This document shows positions 17,631 through 27,149 of a stretch of DNA of 49,022 nucleotides, in pieces (position 1 is the first letter of the stretch; each line of letters begins with the position of its first letter). The stretch is taken from contig JBELHA010000017.1 in assembly GCA_042091695.1 (NCBI GenBank), positions 1 through 49,022 on the forward strand, read 5' to 3'. Source of the stretch: Flavicella sp042091695 (GTDB lineage Bacteria; Bacteroidota; Bacteroidia; Flavobacteriales; Flavobacteriaceae). The notes beneath the pieces are model-generated. The model did not search any database and was not told the origin of the DNA. It saw only the letters and a program-made list of their open reading frames with translations. Made by a program: the position numbers and the translations under genes.

Positions 17631-17657
17631 AAAACCTACTGTTCTTCAGTAGGTTTT
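17631..17657 (+). terminator. Rho-independent terminator after lepA
   Basis: An 11-bp stem, AAAACCTACTG (17631-17641) with CAGTAGGTTTT (17647-17657), has a 5-nt loop and lies 22 bases after the lepA stop. Confidence 0.8.
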
Positions 17658-17696
17658 CTCTTATATAATAGTTTTAAAAAAGACAAAAAAAAAATG

Positions 17697-17720
17697 TTGT
17701 TTTCAGTGCTTGAAAAACAA
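17697..17720. repeat. Imperfect inverted repeat in the leader region of the glycogen operon
   Basis: TTGTTTTCA (17697-17705) faces TGAAAAACAA (17711-17720), complementary except for one extra A, about 150 bp before glgA. It could be a regulator site or a small hairpin. No clear TAnnTTTG promoter was found in the 215 bp between the lepA terminator and glgA; the nearest is the weak ATATTTTG close to 17840. Confidence 0.35.
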
Positions 17721-17872
17721 TAGAAAATAAGTCTAATTATTTGTATTTCAGTAATTTAAATACTTCTAAAAGAACAGGATGATAAAAAATCAGTTCTGTA
17801 ACATAAAAACCACACTACTCCATTAACATTGTTAAATATTTTGCTTAGTTTTATTATTCAAAAAAAAGTGAA

Positions 17873-19291
17873 ATGGACATCTTACATATTAGTGCTGAAT
17901 GTTACCCTGTTGCCAAAGTTGGCGGGTTGGCAGATGTGGTCGGCGCACTTCCCAAATACCAAAATAAAATAGGCAAAAAAAGCTCAGTTGTAATGCCTTT
18001 TTACGATACTAAATTTTCTAAAAACACAAACTACAAAGTAGATTTTACACATCGAGTGCAATTAGGTGATTTAAATTATGACTTCGAGGTATTAGAAGCC
18101 GAGATAAAAGATGCTGAATTTCCATTATATCAAATTAAAATTCCAGGACTTTTAGATCGAGAAAATGTATATGGTTACGAAGACGATACAGAACGGTTTG
18201 TCGCTTTTCAAAAAGCAGTATTGATATGGGTACTTCAATTTGAAAACAAACCTGAAATTTTACACTGTCACGATTATCATACCGGATTGATTCCTTTTAT
18301 GGCATCACAAGCACATGAATTTGATGCTTTGAAATACATTCCTTCTGTTTTGACTATTCACAATGCACAGTACCAAGGACAATTTTCTTTTGACAAACTA
18401 CACTACTTCCCTGCATATGACCTCTCAAACTCCGGTTTATTGGAATGGGATGATGTCATTAATCCTTTGGCTGCCGCAGTAAAAAATAGTTGGGCAATTA
18501 CTACCGTTTCCCCGAGTTATTTATTAGAACTACGCTCAGCTGCTGGTGGTTTAGAATGGTTGTTAGACAACGAGAAAAAGAAATCTGTAGGGATTCTAAA
18601 CGGAATCGATACTGACGTATGGAATCCAGAGTCAGATCCAATGATCTCCAAAAACTTTAGTGCTAAAACTGTGATCTCTGGAAAAAAGAAAAATAAAACA
18701 GAACTCTGCAAAAGATTTGATTTAGACCCTAAAAAACCACTTTTCGTATTTATAGGACGTTTGGTGGGTGAAAAAGGTGCTGAATTGCTTCCTGATATTT
18801 TTGAAACCGTTCTGCAAAACCCTTCTATAGATGCCTCTATATTAGTACTTGGATCAGGAAATTCAGAAACTGAAACTGCTCTTGAAGCACTAACTTCCAA
18901 ATACAAAGGAGACTACAATGCTTATATAGGATACGACGAAAAATTATCACACAATATCTATGCCGGTGCAGACTTCTTGTTGATGCCATCGCGCGTAGAG
19001 CCTTGTGGCTTGAATCAAATGTACTCCTTGCGATATGGGACTATACCAATTGTAAGAAGTATTGGCGGACTAAAAGATACCATTATTGATATCTCAGAAA
19101 AAGACGGTTTTGGTATCTGTCATGAAAATACAGTAGTACATGAAGCTGTAATAGCAATGGAAAGAGCTTATGCGCTCTTTCAAAACACAAAAAAGTTCAA
19201 ACAAATACGAACACAGATAATGCAAATAGACCATTCTTGGGATGGCGCTGCTACTAACTATATAGATTTATACGAAACATTAAAAAACTAA
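17873..19291 (+). CDS. glgA: Glycogen synthase (ADP-glucose, GT5)
   Basis: GlgA transfers glucose from ADP-glucose to the non-reducing ends of glycogen. The 472-residue protein has the GT5 signature KVGGLADVVGALP (Lys15 and the Gly pair bind ADP-glucose), VLTIHNAQYQGQF, LNGIDTDVWNP, and in the second Rossmann domain FIGRLVGEKG and the E-x7-E motif around PSRVEPCGLNQMYSLRYGTIPIV. The length is normal. It opens the operon glgA-glgC-glgB-GH31 and is followed after six bases by glgC. No regulator gene is adjacent. Confidence 0.96.
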   Translation: MDILHISAECYPVAKVGGLADVVGALPKYQNKIGKKSSVVMPFYDTKFSKNTNYKVDFTHRVQLGDLNYDFEVLEAEIKDAEFPLYQIKIPGLLDRENVYGYEDDTERFVAFQKAVLIWVLQFENKPEILHCHDYHTGLIPFMASQAHEFDALKYIPSVLTIHNAQYQGQFSFDKLHYFPAYDLSNSGLLEWDDVINPLAAAVKNSWAITTVSPSYLLELRSAAGGLEWLLDNEKKKSVGILNGIDTDVWNPESDPMISKNFSAKTVISGKKKNKTELCKRFDLDPKKPLFVFIGRLVGEKGAELLPDIFETVLQNPSIDASILVLGSGNSETETALEALTSKYKGDYNAYIGYDEKLSHNIYAGADFLLMPSRVEPCGLNQMYSLRYGTIPIVRSIGGLKDTIIDISEKDGFGICHENTVVHEAVIAMERAYALFQNTKKFKQIRTQIMQIDHSWDGAATNYIDLYETLKN

Positions 19292-19297
19292 AAAACG

Positions 19298-20602
19298 ATG
19301 AAAAAGAAAGTACTTGGTATCATTTTAGGAGGAGGACAAGGTTCTAGACTTCAACCCCTGACATCGAATCGCTCAAAGCCAGCTGTTCCAATTGCAGGAA
19401 AATACAGATTGGTGGATATTCCAATTTCAAACTGTATCAACTCAGGAATTGAAAGAATGTTTGTATTGACTCAGTTCAACTCTGCGTCTCTAAACAGACA
19501 TATAAAAAACACCTATAACTTTAGTTTTTTTAACGATAGCTTTGTAGATGTTCTCGCTGCCGAACAAACTCCTGAAAGTGCTAATTGGTTCCAAGGAACT
19601 GCAGATGCAGTGAGACAATCCATGCACCACTGCTTGAACCACGAATGGGACTACGCATTGATTTTATCTGGAGACCAGTTGTACCAGATGGACTTTACAG
19701 ACATGATAGAACAACATGAAAAAAGTCAAGCTAAAGTAACCATTGCTACACTTCCTGTAACAGAAGAAGACGCAACTGGATTTGGGATCTTAAAAACAGA
19801 CGATAACAATCTTATCACTTCTTTTGTTGAAAAACCAAGCGTAGAAGAATTACCTAATTGGACTTCAGAGGTCACGGATGAAATGAAACGCCAAAATAAA
19901 AACCATTTGGCTTCTATGGGAATCTATATTTTTAATCGAGAATTTTTGAGTGAAGTGTTAGAGAACACAGAAACGATGGATTTTGGAAAAGAAATAATTC
20001 CACAAGCTATAGAAAATAACAAAGTTTTGAGCTACCCTTACGAAGGATACTGGACAGATATTGGGACAATTGCTTCTTTCTTTGAAGCAAACCTTGGATT
20101 GACTGATGACATACCTGCATTTGATTTATTTAATACTTCAAAAAGTGTCTTAACTAGAGCGAGAATTTTACCTCCATCTAAGATTACAGGTACTACTCTT
20201 GAAAAAACATTGGTTGCCGCAGGGTCTATTATCAATGCGAGTAGAATTGAACACTCTATTATCGGTATACGAAGTAGAATTGGGGTGGGAACTAATATTT
20301 CCAACACCTATGTAATGGGTTCTGATTCTTATCAGAGTATAGAAGAAATAGAAGCTTGTAAAATTCAAAACAAACCTTATGTAGGTATTGGAGAACGTTG
20401 TTATATCAACAACTGTATCATTGACAAAAATGCCTGTATTGGGAATGATGTCCGTATCAATGGAGGAACTCATTTAGATGATATTGACACTCCTACATAC
20501 ACAGTAAGAGACGGAATTGTTGTTATCAAAAGTAAAGCAGTTATTCCTAGTGGTACCGTAATCATTGGTTCAAAAAAAAAAGTAGCTGAACAAGTACTAT
20601 AA
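19298..20602 (+). CDS. glgC: Glucose-1-phosphate adenylyltransferase
   Basis: GlgC makes ADP-glucose from ATP and glucose-1-phosphate, the committed step of glycogen synthesis. The 434-residue protein begins with the nucleotidyltransferase loop GGGQGSRLQPLTSNRSKPAVP (residues about 11-31, first part binding ATP), followed by ILSGDQLYQMD, GFGILKTDD, FVEKP, and GYWTDIGTIASFFEANL. The C-terminal third is a left-handed beta-helix with hexapeptide-like repeats, as in bacterial GlgC, where allosteric effectors bind. It lies six bases after glgA and 12 bases before the glgB frame. Confidence 0.96.
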   Translation: MKKKVLGIILGGGQGSRLQPLTSNRSKPAVPIAGKYRLVDIPISNCINSGIERMFVLTQFNSASLNRHIKNTYNFSFFNDSFVDVLAAEQTPESANWFQGTADAVRQSMHHCLNHEWDYALILSGDQLYQMDFTDMIEQHEKSQAKVTIATLPVTEEDATGFGILKTDDNNLITSFVEKPSVEELPNWTSEVTDEMKRQNKNHLASMGIYIFNREFLSEVLENTETMDFGKEIIPQAIENNKVLSYPYEGYWTDIGTIASFFEANLGLTDDIPAFDLFNTSKSVLTRARILPPSKITGTTLEKTLVAAGSIINASRIEHSIIGIRSRIGVGTNISNTYVMGSDSYQSIEEIEACKIQNKPYVGIGERCYINNCIIDKNACIGNDVRINGGTHLDDIDTPTYTVRDGIVVIKSKAVIPSGTVIIGSKKKVAEQVL

Positions 20603-20614
20603 AAATCAGAAAAA

Positions 20615-22555
20615 TTGACAAAACTTAAACAAACTCCAACAGTGGCCCACGTAAAACAGCACAGTTTTTTTTCTGAATTTGACATCGACCTTTTCAAAGC
20701 TGGAAAACATTTTCGGCTTTATGAAAAATTCGGTGCACATCCTGCCACTGTAGATGGTATAGAAGGTATTTATTTTGCCGTATGGGCACCTGCTGCAAAC
20801 CATGTATATGTGATAGGAGAATTTAACTACTGGAATTCAGAAGAACATCTACTTAACGTAAGGTGGGACGGTTCGGGAATTTGGGAAGGTTTTATACCTG
20901 GTTTAAAAATGGGCGTACAATACAAGTACAAAATCCACTCTAACAATAGTGGAATTGTTACTGAAAAAGCAGATCCATATGCTTTCGCCTGTGAACAACC
21001 TCCAAGAACTGCCTCTGTTGCTTACGATATAGAGAACTACGACTGGAAAGATAGCAATTGGATGTCCTACCGAAAAGACAAGAACGGGCTTGACAAACCC
21101 TATGCTGTACTAGAGGTACATCTAGGGTCTTGGATGTGGAATGTTGAGGAAAATAGGGCATTGACCTATGTAGAATTGGCAGATAAACTAGTTGCATACC
21201 TCAAAGAAATGGCATACACCCACGTGGAATTCATGCCTGTTATGGAATTTCCGTACGACCCATCTTGGGGGTATCAATTGGTTGGTTATTTTGCACCGAC
21301 ATCGCGATTTGGAAGCCCTAAAGACTTCATGTTTCTCGTCGATCAGCTGCATCAAAATGATATTGGTGTCATACTGGATTGGGTTCCTTCTCACTTTCCA
21401 TCAGATGATCATGGATTAGGATTTTTCGACGGTTCACACCTGTACGAACACCCTGACAGGAAAAAAGGATATCACCAAGACTGGAAAAGTTTGATTTTTA
21501 ATTACGGGAGGAATGAAGTACGTTCTTTCCTAATCAGCAATGCTATCTTTTGGTTAGACAAATACCATATTGATGGATTACGTGTGGATGCAGTAGCATC
21601 TATGTTATACCTTGATTATTCTAGAGAAGATGGAGAATGGGAACCAAATAGATACGGTGGACGTGAAAACTTAGATGCGATTTCATTTCTTAAAGATTTC
21701 AACACCGAGGTATATGCTAGTTTTGAAGGAGTACAAACCATCGCTGAAGAATCTACTGCCTTTCCTATGGTCACAAAACCTGAAAACTTAGGAGGACTTG
21801 GTTTTGGGATGAAATGGATGATGGGATGGATGCACGATACTTTAGAGTACTTCCAAGAAGACAGTATCAATAGAAAATACCACCACAACAAGATTACGTT
21901 TAGTTTGGCCTATGCCTTTACTGAAAACTTTATGTTGCCACTATCACACGATGAAGTGGTCTATGGCAAGCATTCTATTTTAGGTCGTATGCCAGGAGAT
22001 AAGTGGCAACGCTTAGCAAACCTAAGATTGCTATATGGATACATGTATGCGCACCCAGGAGCAAACCTAATGTTTATGGGAAGTGAATTTGGTCAAGAAA
22101 ATGAATGGGATTTTTCAAAAAGCTTGGATTGGAACCTACTCGAAGACCCAATGCACCAAAAAATGAAAAACTTCGTAAAAGACCTAAATGTTTTTTATAA
22201 AAACACACCGTCACTTTACGAAAAAGCATTTGGAATCGAAGGATTTGAATGGATAACCTATGAAAAAAGTGAAGATTCTATCATTGCTTTTATTCGCAAG
22301 GGACATGATTCAGAAAATGACGTACTCATTGTATGTAATTTCACACCTGTCGTAAGAGAAAACTACTTAATAGGAGTGCCTAAAAGTGGGTATCTACGTG
22401 AAGTTCTAAACAGTGATGATGCACTTTATGGTGGTGGAAATATCAAAAACACAAAAAAGATTAAAATCACATCTAAACCATGGGACTTCAAATCAAATTC
22501 TGCCGAAATTACAATACCACCACTGGCCATAACTGTTTTTAAAATAATTAGCTAA
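20615..22555 (+). CDS. glgB: 1,4-alpha-glucan branching enzyme (GH13)
   Basis: GlgB cuts alpha-1,4 chains and rejoins them as alpha-1,6 branches in glycogen. The 646-residue protein has an N-terminal CBM48 domain (GIYFAVWAPAANHVYVIGEFNYWN), then the GH13 barrel with DWVPSHFP, the nucleophile Asp in DGLRVDAVASMLYLDY, the acid/base Glu in TIAEEST, and LPLSHDEVVYGK, and a C-terminal beta domain. The frame opens at TTG 20615. GTG 20642, giving VAHVKQHSFFSEFDIDLF, aligns better with how relatives start, so the true start is uncertain between these two. There is no ATG. Confidence 0.95.
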   Translation: MTKLKQTPTVAHVKQHSFFSEFDIDLFKAGKHFRLYEKFGAHPATVDGIEGIYFAVWAPAANHVYVIGEFNYWNSEEHLLNVRWDGSGIWEGFIPGLKMGVQYKYKIHSNNSGIVTEKADPYAFACEQPPRTASVAYDIENYDWKDSNWMSYRKDKNGLDKPYAVLEVHLGSWMWNVEENRALTYVELADKLVAYLKEMAYTHVEFMPVMEFPYDPSWGYQLVGYFAPTSRFGSPKDFMFLVDQLHQNDIGVILDWVPSHFPSDDHGLGFFDGSHLYEHPDRKKGYHQDWKSLIFNYGRNEVRSFLISNAIFWLDKYHIDGLRVDAVASMLYLDYSREDGEWEPNRYGGRENLDAISFLKDFNTEVYASFEGVQTIAEESTAFPMVTKPENLGGLGFGMKWMMGWMHDTLEYFQEDSINRKYHHNKITFSLAYAFTENFMLPLSHDEVVYGKHSILGRMPGDKWQRLANLRLLYGYMYAHPGANLMFMGSEFGQENEWDFSKSLDWNLLEDPMHQKMKNFVKDLNVFYKNTPSLYEKAFGIEGFEWITYEKSEDSIIAFIRKGHDSENDVLIVCNFTPVVRENYLIGVPKSGYLREVLNSDDALYGGGNIKNTKKIKITSKPWDFKSNSAEITIPPLAITVFKIIS

Positions 22556-22565
22556 ACTATCAAGG

Positions 22566-22585
22566 CTCTTTGGATTTTCAAAGAG
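22566..22585 (+). repeat. Small hairpin between glgB and the GH31 gene
   Basis: CTCTTTG (22566-22572) and CAAAGAG (22579-22585) form a perfect 7-bp stem with a 6-nt loop. There is no T-run, so it is not a terminator; it could be an RNA processing or stabilising element. Confidence 0.45.
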
Positions 22586-22630
22586 AGCGCTTACAGTTAT
22601 TTGTAACAAATTTTATAAAAGTAATAACCG

Positions 22631-25027
22631 ATGATACTAAGTACAGAACTAGAACAAAAAGGGAATATTTTTCCAAGTCAAGTTACAGAATACAAGAAAG
22701 ATGTAGATGTACTTCATTTTTCGACATCTAACAATGTGATTTTACAAGTTACTATATTGAGAGACAGCATTTTTCGTTTCCGTTATACGACTGTAGGTAA
22801 ATTTGAAAATGATTTCTCGTATGCAATCTCAAGTACATCAAACAGAGGTTACAATCATTTAAAAATTGAAGAAGAAGATGAAAGTTATAAAATTATTACA
22901 TCTAAATTGATCTGTGTGATTCACAAAAAAGATTTGAGAAAATCTATCTATGATATACAAGACAATACGCTGATTTGTGAAGATGAATTAGGTTTTCATT
23001 GGGAAGAGAGTTATGAATTTGGAGGTGATATCGTAAAAATGAGCAAGACCTCTCAAAACGGAGAGAGTTTTTATGGTTTAGGCGACAAACCACAACATAC
23101 AAATTTGAAAGGAAGAAGGTTTGAGAATTGGGCAACCGATTCCTATGCTTTTGGAAAAGATACTGATCCTATCTATAAAGCGATTCCTTTTTATACAGCA
23201 CTACACCATGGAAAGGCCTACGGTGTTTTCTTTGACAATACCTTTAGAACCTATTTTGACTTTTGTCATGAAAGAAGAAATGTAACGAGCTTTTGGGCCC
23301 AAGGGGGTGAAATGAACTACTATTTTTTCTACGGTCCAAAAATGCAAGATGTTGTCACTAGTTATACAGATTTGACAGGTACTCCTGAACTACCTCCTTT
23401 ATGGGCCCTAGGTTACCATCAATGTAAATGGAGTTATTATCCAGAATCAAATGTCAAAGAAGTAACCCAAAAATTTAGGGACTTGAAAATTCCTTGTGAT
23501 GCTATTTACTTGGATATCGATTATATGGAAGGTTTTCGATGTTTTACATGGAGTGAAGACTTTTTTCCTGATCCAAAAAGAATGGTAAAAGAGTTGGAAG
23601 AAGACGGTTTTAAAACAGTTGTGATTATAGATCCTGGAATAAAAATAGACAACGGATACAGCGTGTTTAAAGAAGCGCTTGACAAGGACTATTTTTGTAA
23701 AAGAGCAGACGGACCATATATGAAAGGTAAGGTATGGCCAGGAGAATGTTATTTTCCCGACTTTACCAGAGCTGAAGTAAGAGAATGGTGGGCTGGATTG
23801 TTCAAAGAACTCATTGAAGACATTGGAGTAAAAGGAGTTTGGAATGACATGAATGAACCTGCAGTAATGGATGTTCCTGGTAAAACATTTCCAGACGATG
23901 TACGTCACGATTATGATGGAAACCCTTGCAGTCATAGAAAAGCACATAATATCTATGGTATGCAAATGGCGAGAGCTACGTACCAGGGACTAAAAAAATT
24001 CAATTACCCAAAAAGACCGTTTGTAATTACAAGATCAGCTTATAGTGGAACTCAAAGGTATACTTCTACTTGGATGGGCGACAATATCGCAACCTGGGAG
24101 CACCTTCAAATTGCAAACATACAGGCACAGCGTCTTGCCATGTCTGGATTCTCCTTTGCGGGTTCTGATATCGGTGGTTTTGCAGAACAACCCAACGGAG
24201 AATTGTATGCTAGATGGATACAATTAGGTGCTTTTCATCCTTTCTGTAGAACACATTCTTCTGGGGATCACGGGGATCAAGAACCCTGGGCTTTTGACGA
24301 AGAAATCACAAATGTAGTTCGAAAATTTATAGAGATACGATATGAGTTATTACCTTATTTGTACACTTCTTTCTATAAGTATTCTGAAGAAAAAGAGCCG
24401 ATGATAAAATCTTTGGTTTTATTCGATCAAGAAGATACTCAAACACACTACAGAGTAGATGAATTTATCTGTGGAGATAAAATATTAATCTGTCCTGTAA
24501 ATGAGCCTAATGCAAAAGGAAGACGTATGTACCTTCCGAGAGGAAAATGGTTCAATTTTTGGACAAAAGAAGCACAATGTGGAGGAAGAGAAACCTGGGT
24601 TGATGCTGAACTTGACAGCATGCCTATCTTTATCAAAGCAGGTGCTATTATTCCTAAATATCCTGTACAACAATATGTAGGTGAAAAAGTCATAAAACAA
24701 GTGAATTTAGACACCTATTACCTCGAAGGTACAGAGACTTCAGAATTGTATGAAGATGCAAATGATGGCTATGATTATACCAAAGGAAGGTTTAGTTTGC
24801 GCAATTTTAAATTGGAAGGATCTAAAAATAAATTGACTATTAGACATCACAAACAAGGAAAATATGAAACTTCCTATAATACGTTTAAAATCAATTTATT
24901 TGGATTGCCTTTTGAAGTTAAGAAAATCAAACTAAACAATGAATATGTTGACTTATCGGATGTAAATTATGAAAACAGAACACTAGTTGTACCTGCTGAA
25001 TTTACGAACATCCAAATCAAAGGTTAG
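22631..25027 (+). CDS. Alpha-glucosidase, glycoside hydrolase family 31
   Basis: This 798-residue GH31 enzyme should release glucose from the non-reducing ends of alpha-glucans. It has an N-terminal beta-sandwich, then the catalytic barrel with PPLWALGYHQCKWSYYPE, the nucleophile region GVWNDMNEPAV (Asp of WND), and RSAYSGTQRYTSTWMGDNIATW (Asp of GDN as acid/base). GFSFAGSDIGGF and the C-terminal beta domains follow. There is no signal peptide, so it acts in the cytoplasm. It lies 75 bases after glgB and shares the downstream terminator. Its position suggests glycogen or maltodextrin breakdown; no glycogen phosphorylase or debranching gene is present here. Confidence 0.93.
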   Translation: MILSTELEQKGNIFPSQVTEYKKDVDVLHFSTSNNVILQVTILRDSIFRFRYTTVGKFENDFSYAISSTSNRGYNHLKIEEEDESYKIITSKLICVIHKKDLRKSIYDIQDNTLICEDELGFHWEESYEFGGDIVKMSKTSQNGESFYGLGDKPQHTNLKGRRFENWATDSYAFGKDTDPIYKAIPFYTALHHGKAYGVFFDNTFRTYFDFCHERRNVTSFWAQGGEMNYYFFYGPKMQDVVTSYTDLTGTPELPPLWALGYHQCKWSYYPESNVKEVTQKFRDLKIPCDAIYLDIDYMEGFRCFTWSEDFFPDPKRMVKELEEDGFKTVVIIDPGIKIDNGYSVFKEALDKDYFCKRADGPYMKGKVWPGECYFPDFTRAEVREWWAGLFKELIEDIGVKGVWNDMNEPAVMDVPGKTFPDDVRHDYDGNPCSHRKAHNIYGMQMARATYQGLKKFNYPKRPFVITRSAYSGTQRYTSTWMGDNIATWEHLQIANIQAQRLAMSGFSFAGSDIGGFAEQPNGELYARWIQLGAFHPFCRTHSSGDHGDQEPWAFDEEITNVVRKFIEIRYELLPYLYTSFYKYSEEKEPMIKSLVLFDQEDTQTHYRVDEFICGDKILICPVNEPNAKGRRMYLPRGKWFNFWTKEAQCGGRETWVDAELDSMPIFIKAGAIIPKYPVQQYVGEKVIKQVNLDTYYLEGTETSELYEDANDGYDYTKGRFSLRNFKLEGSKNKLTIRHHKQGKYETSYNTFKINLFGLPFEVKKIKLNNEYVDLSDVNYENRTLVVPAEFTNIQIKG

Positions 25028-25044
25028 GGAATTTATACAATACT

Positions 25045-25077
25045 AAAAGCCCTCAAATCTAATGTTTGAGGGCTTTT
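25045..25077 (+). terminator. Terminator of the glycogen operon
   Basis: A 13-bp perfect stem, AAAAGCCCTCAAA (25045-25057) with TTTGAGGGCTTTT (25065-25077), has a 7-nt loop and is followed by T. It lies between convergent genes and may also work for the minus-strand glycosyltransferase. Confidence 0.88.
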
Positions 25078-25123
25078 TATATTGTAATCTACAAGTAAAT
25101 TTATGCACGAAAGTACATGGCGA

Positions 25124-26149
25124 TTAAATCTCGTGTAATAACTTTTGGGACAATTCGGTAGCGATAATATATTTGGACAAAACCGCATCCACAATCTGTA
25201 CCGTAGTATCTGGATAATCAACTTCGGTAGTCACTTCTTTAGCAATCCATTTATTTATTTTAGGTAGGTGCTTCTTTTTGAATGATTTTAAAGTTGGCAC
25301 ACCACAATCTCGTAAACCTGCTGCATTGAAATGTTGTTCAAATTGACCTTTCATAGGGATGACTAGTAATTTCTTTTTAAGAAACAGCGCCTCAGCTGGC
25401 GTTTCAAAACCTGCTCCACAAATGACACCTGTACACGAGGCAATACTCTTTTCAAAACCTTCGGAGTTGATCGGAAATAACGTTACATTATTTTGTTGAC
25501 GTACTGACGTACATTTTTTTGAAAAAACTTGCCATTCAATCTGTGGTATTTGATTTAAAACTGCACAAATTTTACTGTCTGTATATGCTGGTAAATACAC
25601 TGTATAGTGGTTTTCAACTGTAACAGGTAAACGGCGGATAGCTTGACGAATAATTGGTAAATATATACTAGAATCGTAGCGTTTAAAATGAAATCCAAAA
25701 TTTTGTATACTAGGTGCATAATACTTTAAAACCAAACGGCTGAAAATATTTTTCACCTTTGGTTGTGGAACTTTTTTAGACAACAAAGCACTTTGATGAC
25801 TCAAAGAAATACAATTCACTCCCCTTAGTTTACATGCCCAAGCAGAAATAGGTTCAAAATCGTTAATGACTAAATCATAATCAGAAACGGGGCAACTTTT
25901 TACTTCACTAATAACTCTTGCTATGTTTGCGTTTTTCAAAGTTTTGATAAAATCTACCCCCCCTTTATTTCCGAAAACAAAACTAAAACCTTTAAAACTA
26001 TATTTAATATCAAAAGGTAAAGTTATATCTGCCTGAGTACCCGATATAAGAATGTCTACTTGAACTCTATTGGCTAGCACAGGGATGATTTCTTTAGCGC
26101 GGCTTAAATGACCATTTCCTGTAGCTTGAATAGCATATAATATTTTCAT
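25124..26149 (-). CDS. Putative glycosyltransferase (MurG-like GT-B fold)
   Basis: This 341-residue protein starts MKILYAIQATGNGHLSRAKEI, the Gly-rich N-terminal loop of MurG and related GT-B enzymes. The second domain has GVICGAGFETPAEALFLKKKLLVIPM, the typical nucleotide-sugar binding and PxxxG-type end of such transferases. There is no signal peptide; association with the inner face of the membrane is likely. Donor and acceptor are unknown. It starts five bases after the stop of the LpxH-like phosphoesterase, so the pair is one transcription unit, which suggests a shared role in glycolipid or surface-lipid metabolism. It is not MurG itself: the sequence differs and no mur genes are near. 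Confidence 0.8.
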   Translation of the reverse strand: MKILYAIQATGNGHLSRAKEIIPVLANRVQVDILISGTQADITLPFDIKYSFKGFSFVFGNKGGVDFIKTLKNANIARVISEVKSCPVSDYDLVINDFEPISAWACKLRGVNCISLSHQSALLSKKVPQPKVKNIFSRLVLKYYAPSIQNFGFHFKRYDSSIYLPIIRQAIRRLPVTVENHYTVYLPAYTDSKICAVLNQIPQIEWQVFSKKCTSVRQQNNVTLFPINSEGFEKSIASCTGVICGAGFETPAEALFLKKKLLVIPMKGQFEQHFNAAGLRDCGVPTLKSFKKKHLPKINKWIAKEVTTEVDYPDTTVQIVDAVLSKYIIATELSQKLLHEI

Positions 26150-26154
26150 AAAAT

Positions 26155-27009
26155 TTAAAGGTTAAAATCGTGTAACATGGATTGAAATATTTCTTTCGGA
26201 GACTGGTCTATTGTATCTAAATCATTAGAATCTGAAATATCAGTATCAGGCGACACTAGTTCTTTTGGATGTTTATATAGGTTCCAAGTGCCTTGATTGT
26301 ATTCTAAAGAAGTAAGATTTTCTACCCAATCCCCTGAGTTTAAATATACAGTACTGCCCTTAGAAGAAGTAAATTCTGTAATCTGAGCTTGGTGTATATG
26401 ACCACAGAAAACTTGATCATAGCCTTTAGCAATCGCAGTATCAGTAACTGTTTTTTCGAAATTATTCATAAAGGATACTGCTCCTTTAACATTGTCTTTA
26501 ATTTGTTTGGATAAAGAGACACGTTTTCTTCCTAGCAAACGGCAAAAGAAATTGATTACAGCGTTTAATAAAATTAAAAAATCATAGCCAATAGCGCCTA
26601 CTTTTGTAAGCCAACGTGCGTGTTGCATGGTAACATCAAATACGTCTCCATGAAAAAACCAGGAGGATTTCCCATTGAGTTCAACAGAATACTGGTTGTG
26701 AATTTTAAAAGTTCCTAATTGGAAACCTTCAAATTTCCTTAGCATTTCATCATGATTACCTGTAATATAATGTACAGGGATTCCTTTGGAAACCCAACCG
26801 ATGATATACTTGATGATTTTCATATGAGATTTGGGGAAATAGCGCTTTTTAAACTGCCAAATATCGATAATATCGCCATTGAGAATAACTTTCTTAGGCA
26901 CGATAGTTTTTAGATAATCTAATAACTCTTTTGCATGACATCCATAAGTACCTAAATGAACGTCAGATAACACTAGTATTTCAACAGATCGCTTTTTGCT
27001 ATTCTCCAT
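26155..27009 (-). CDS. LpxH-like calcineurin-type metallophosphoesterase
   Basis: This 284-residue protein has all five metal-binding blocks of the calcineurin-like family: LSDVHLG (Asp, His), NGDIIDIW, TGNHDE, FFHGDVFD (His) and FCGHIHQA (paired His). The family contains UDP-2,3-diacylglucosamine diphosphatase (LpxH), and homologues in Bacteroidota carry that name. It is about 40 residues longer than E. coli LpxH, with an insertion RLLGRKRVSLSKQIKDNVKG before the last block and an acidic C-terminal tail (DTDISDSNDLDTID). Whether the substrate is a lipid A precursor or another phosphodiester is unproven. It is the first gene of a pair with the glycosyltransferase. Confidence 0.82.
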   Translation of the reverse strand: MENSKKRSVEILVLSDVHLGTYGCHAKELLDYLKTIVPKKVILNGDIIDIWQFKKRYFPKSHMKIIKYIIGWVSKGIPVHYITGNHDEMLRKFEGFQLGTFKIHNQYSVELNGKSSWFFHGDVFDVTMQHARWLTKVGAIGYDFLILLNAVINFFCRLLGRKRVSLSKQIKDNVKGAVSFMNNFEKTVTDTAIAKGYDQVFCGHIHQAQITEFTSSKGSTVYLNSGDWVENLTSLEYNQGTWNLYKHPKELVSPDTDISDSNDLDTIDQSPKEIFQSMLHDFNL

Positions 27010-27037
27010 AATAGATATTGAAAAAATTGTATGGAAA

Positions 27038-27045
27038 CAAAATTA
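27038..27045 (-). promoter_or_regulatory. -7 promoter box of the phosphoesterase-glycosyltransferase pair
   Basis: TAATTTTG on the minus strand matches TAnnTTTG and lies 28 bases before the ATG at 27009. No good -33 box was identified. Confidence 0.45.
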
Positions 27046-27091
27046 AAAAGATAACTTAAGTTACATGTTTTAAAATAATCAACCTTATATT

Positions 27092-27124
27092 AAAAAAACC
27101 CGATACGCTAACGTATCGGGTTTT
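27092..27124 (-). terminator. Terminator of the nqr operon
   Basis: AAAACCCGATACG and CGTATCGGGTTTT (27112-27124 and 27095-27107) form a 13-bp stem with a 4-nt loop. On the minus strand a run of seven T ends the structure. It lies 25 bases after the nqrF stop. Confidence 0.88.
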
Positions 27125-27149
27125 AATTTTACAATTAGATAAAGAGGTA

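Noticed and set aside
23447..23965. 172-codon minus-strand frame
   Set aside because: It is antisense to the GH31 catalytic domain and has no recognisable family.
25124..26149. Calling this gene murG
   Set aside because: It shares the GT-B start and Gly-rich second domain but lies outside any mur cluster and differs in the conserved blocks.
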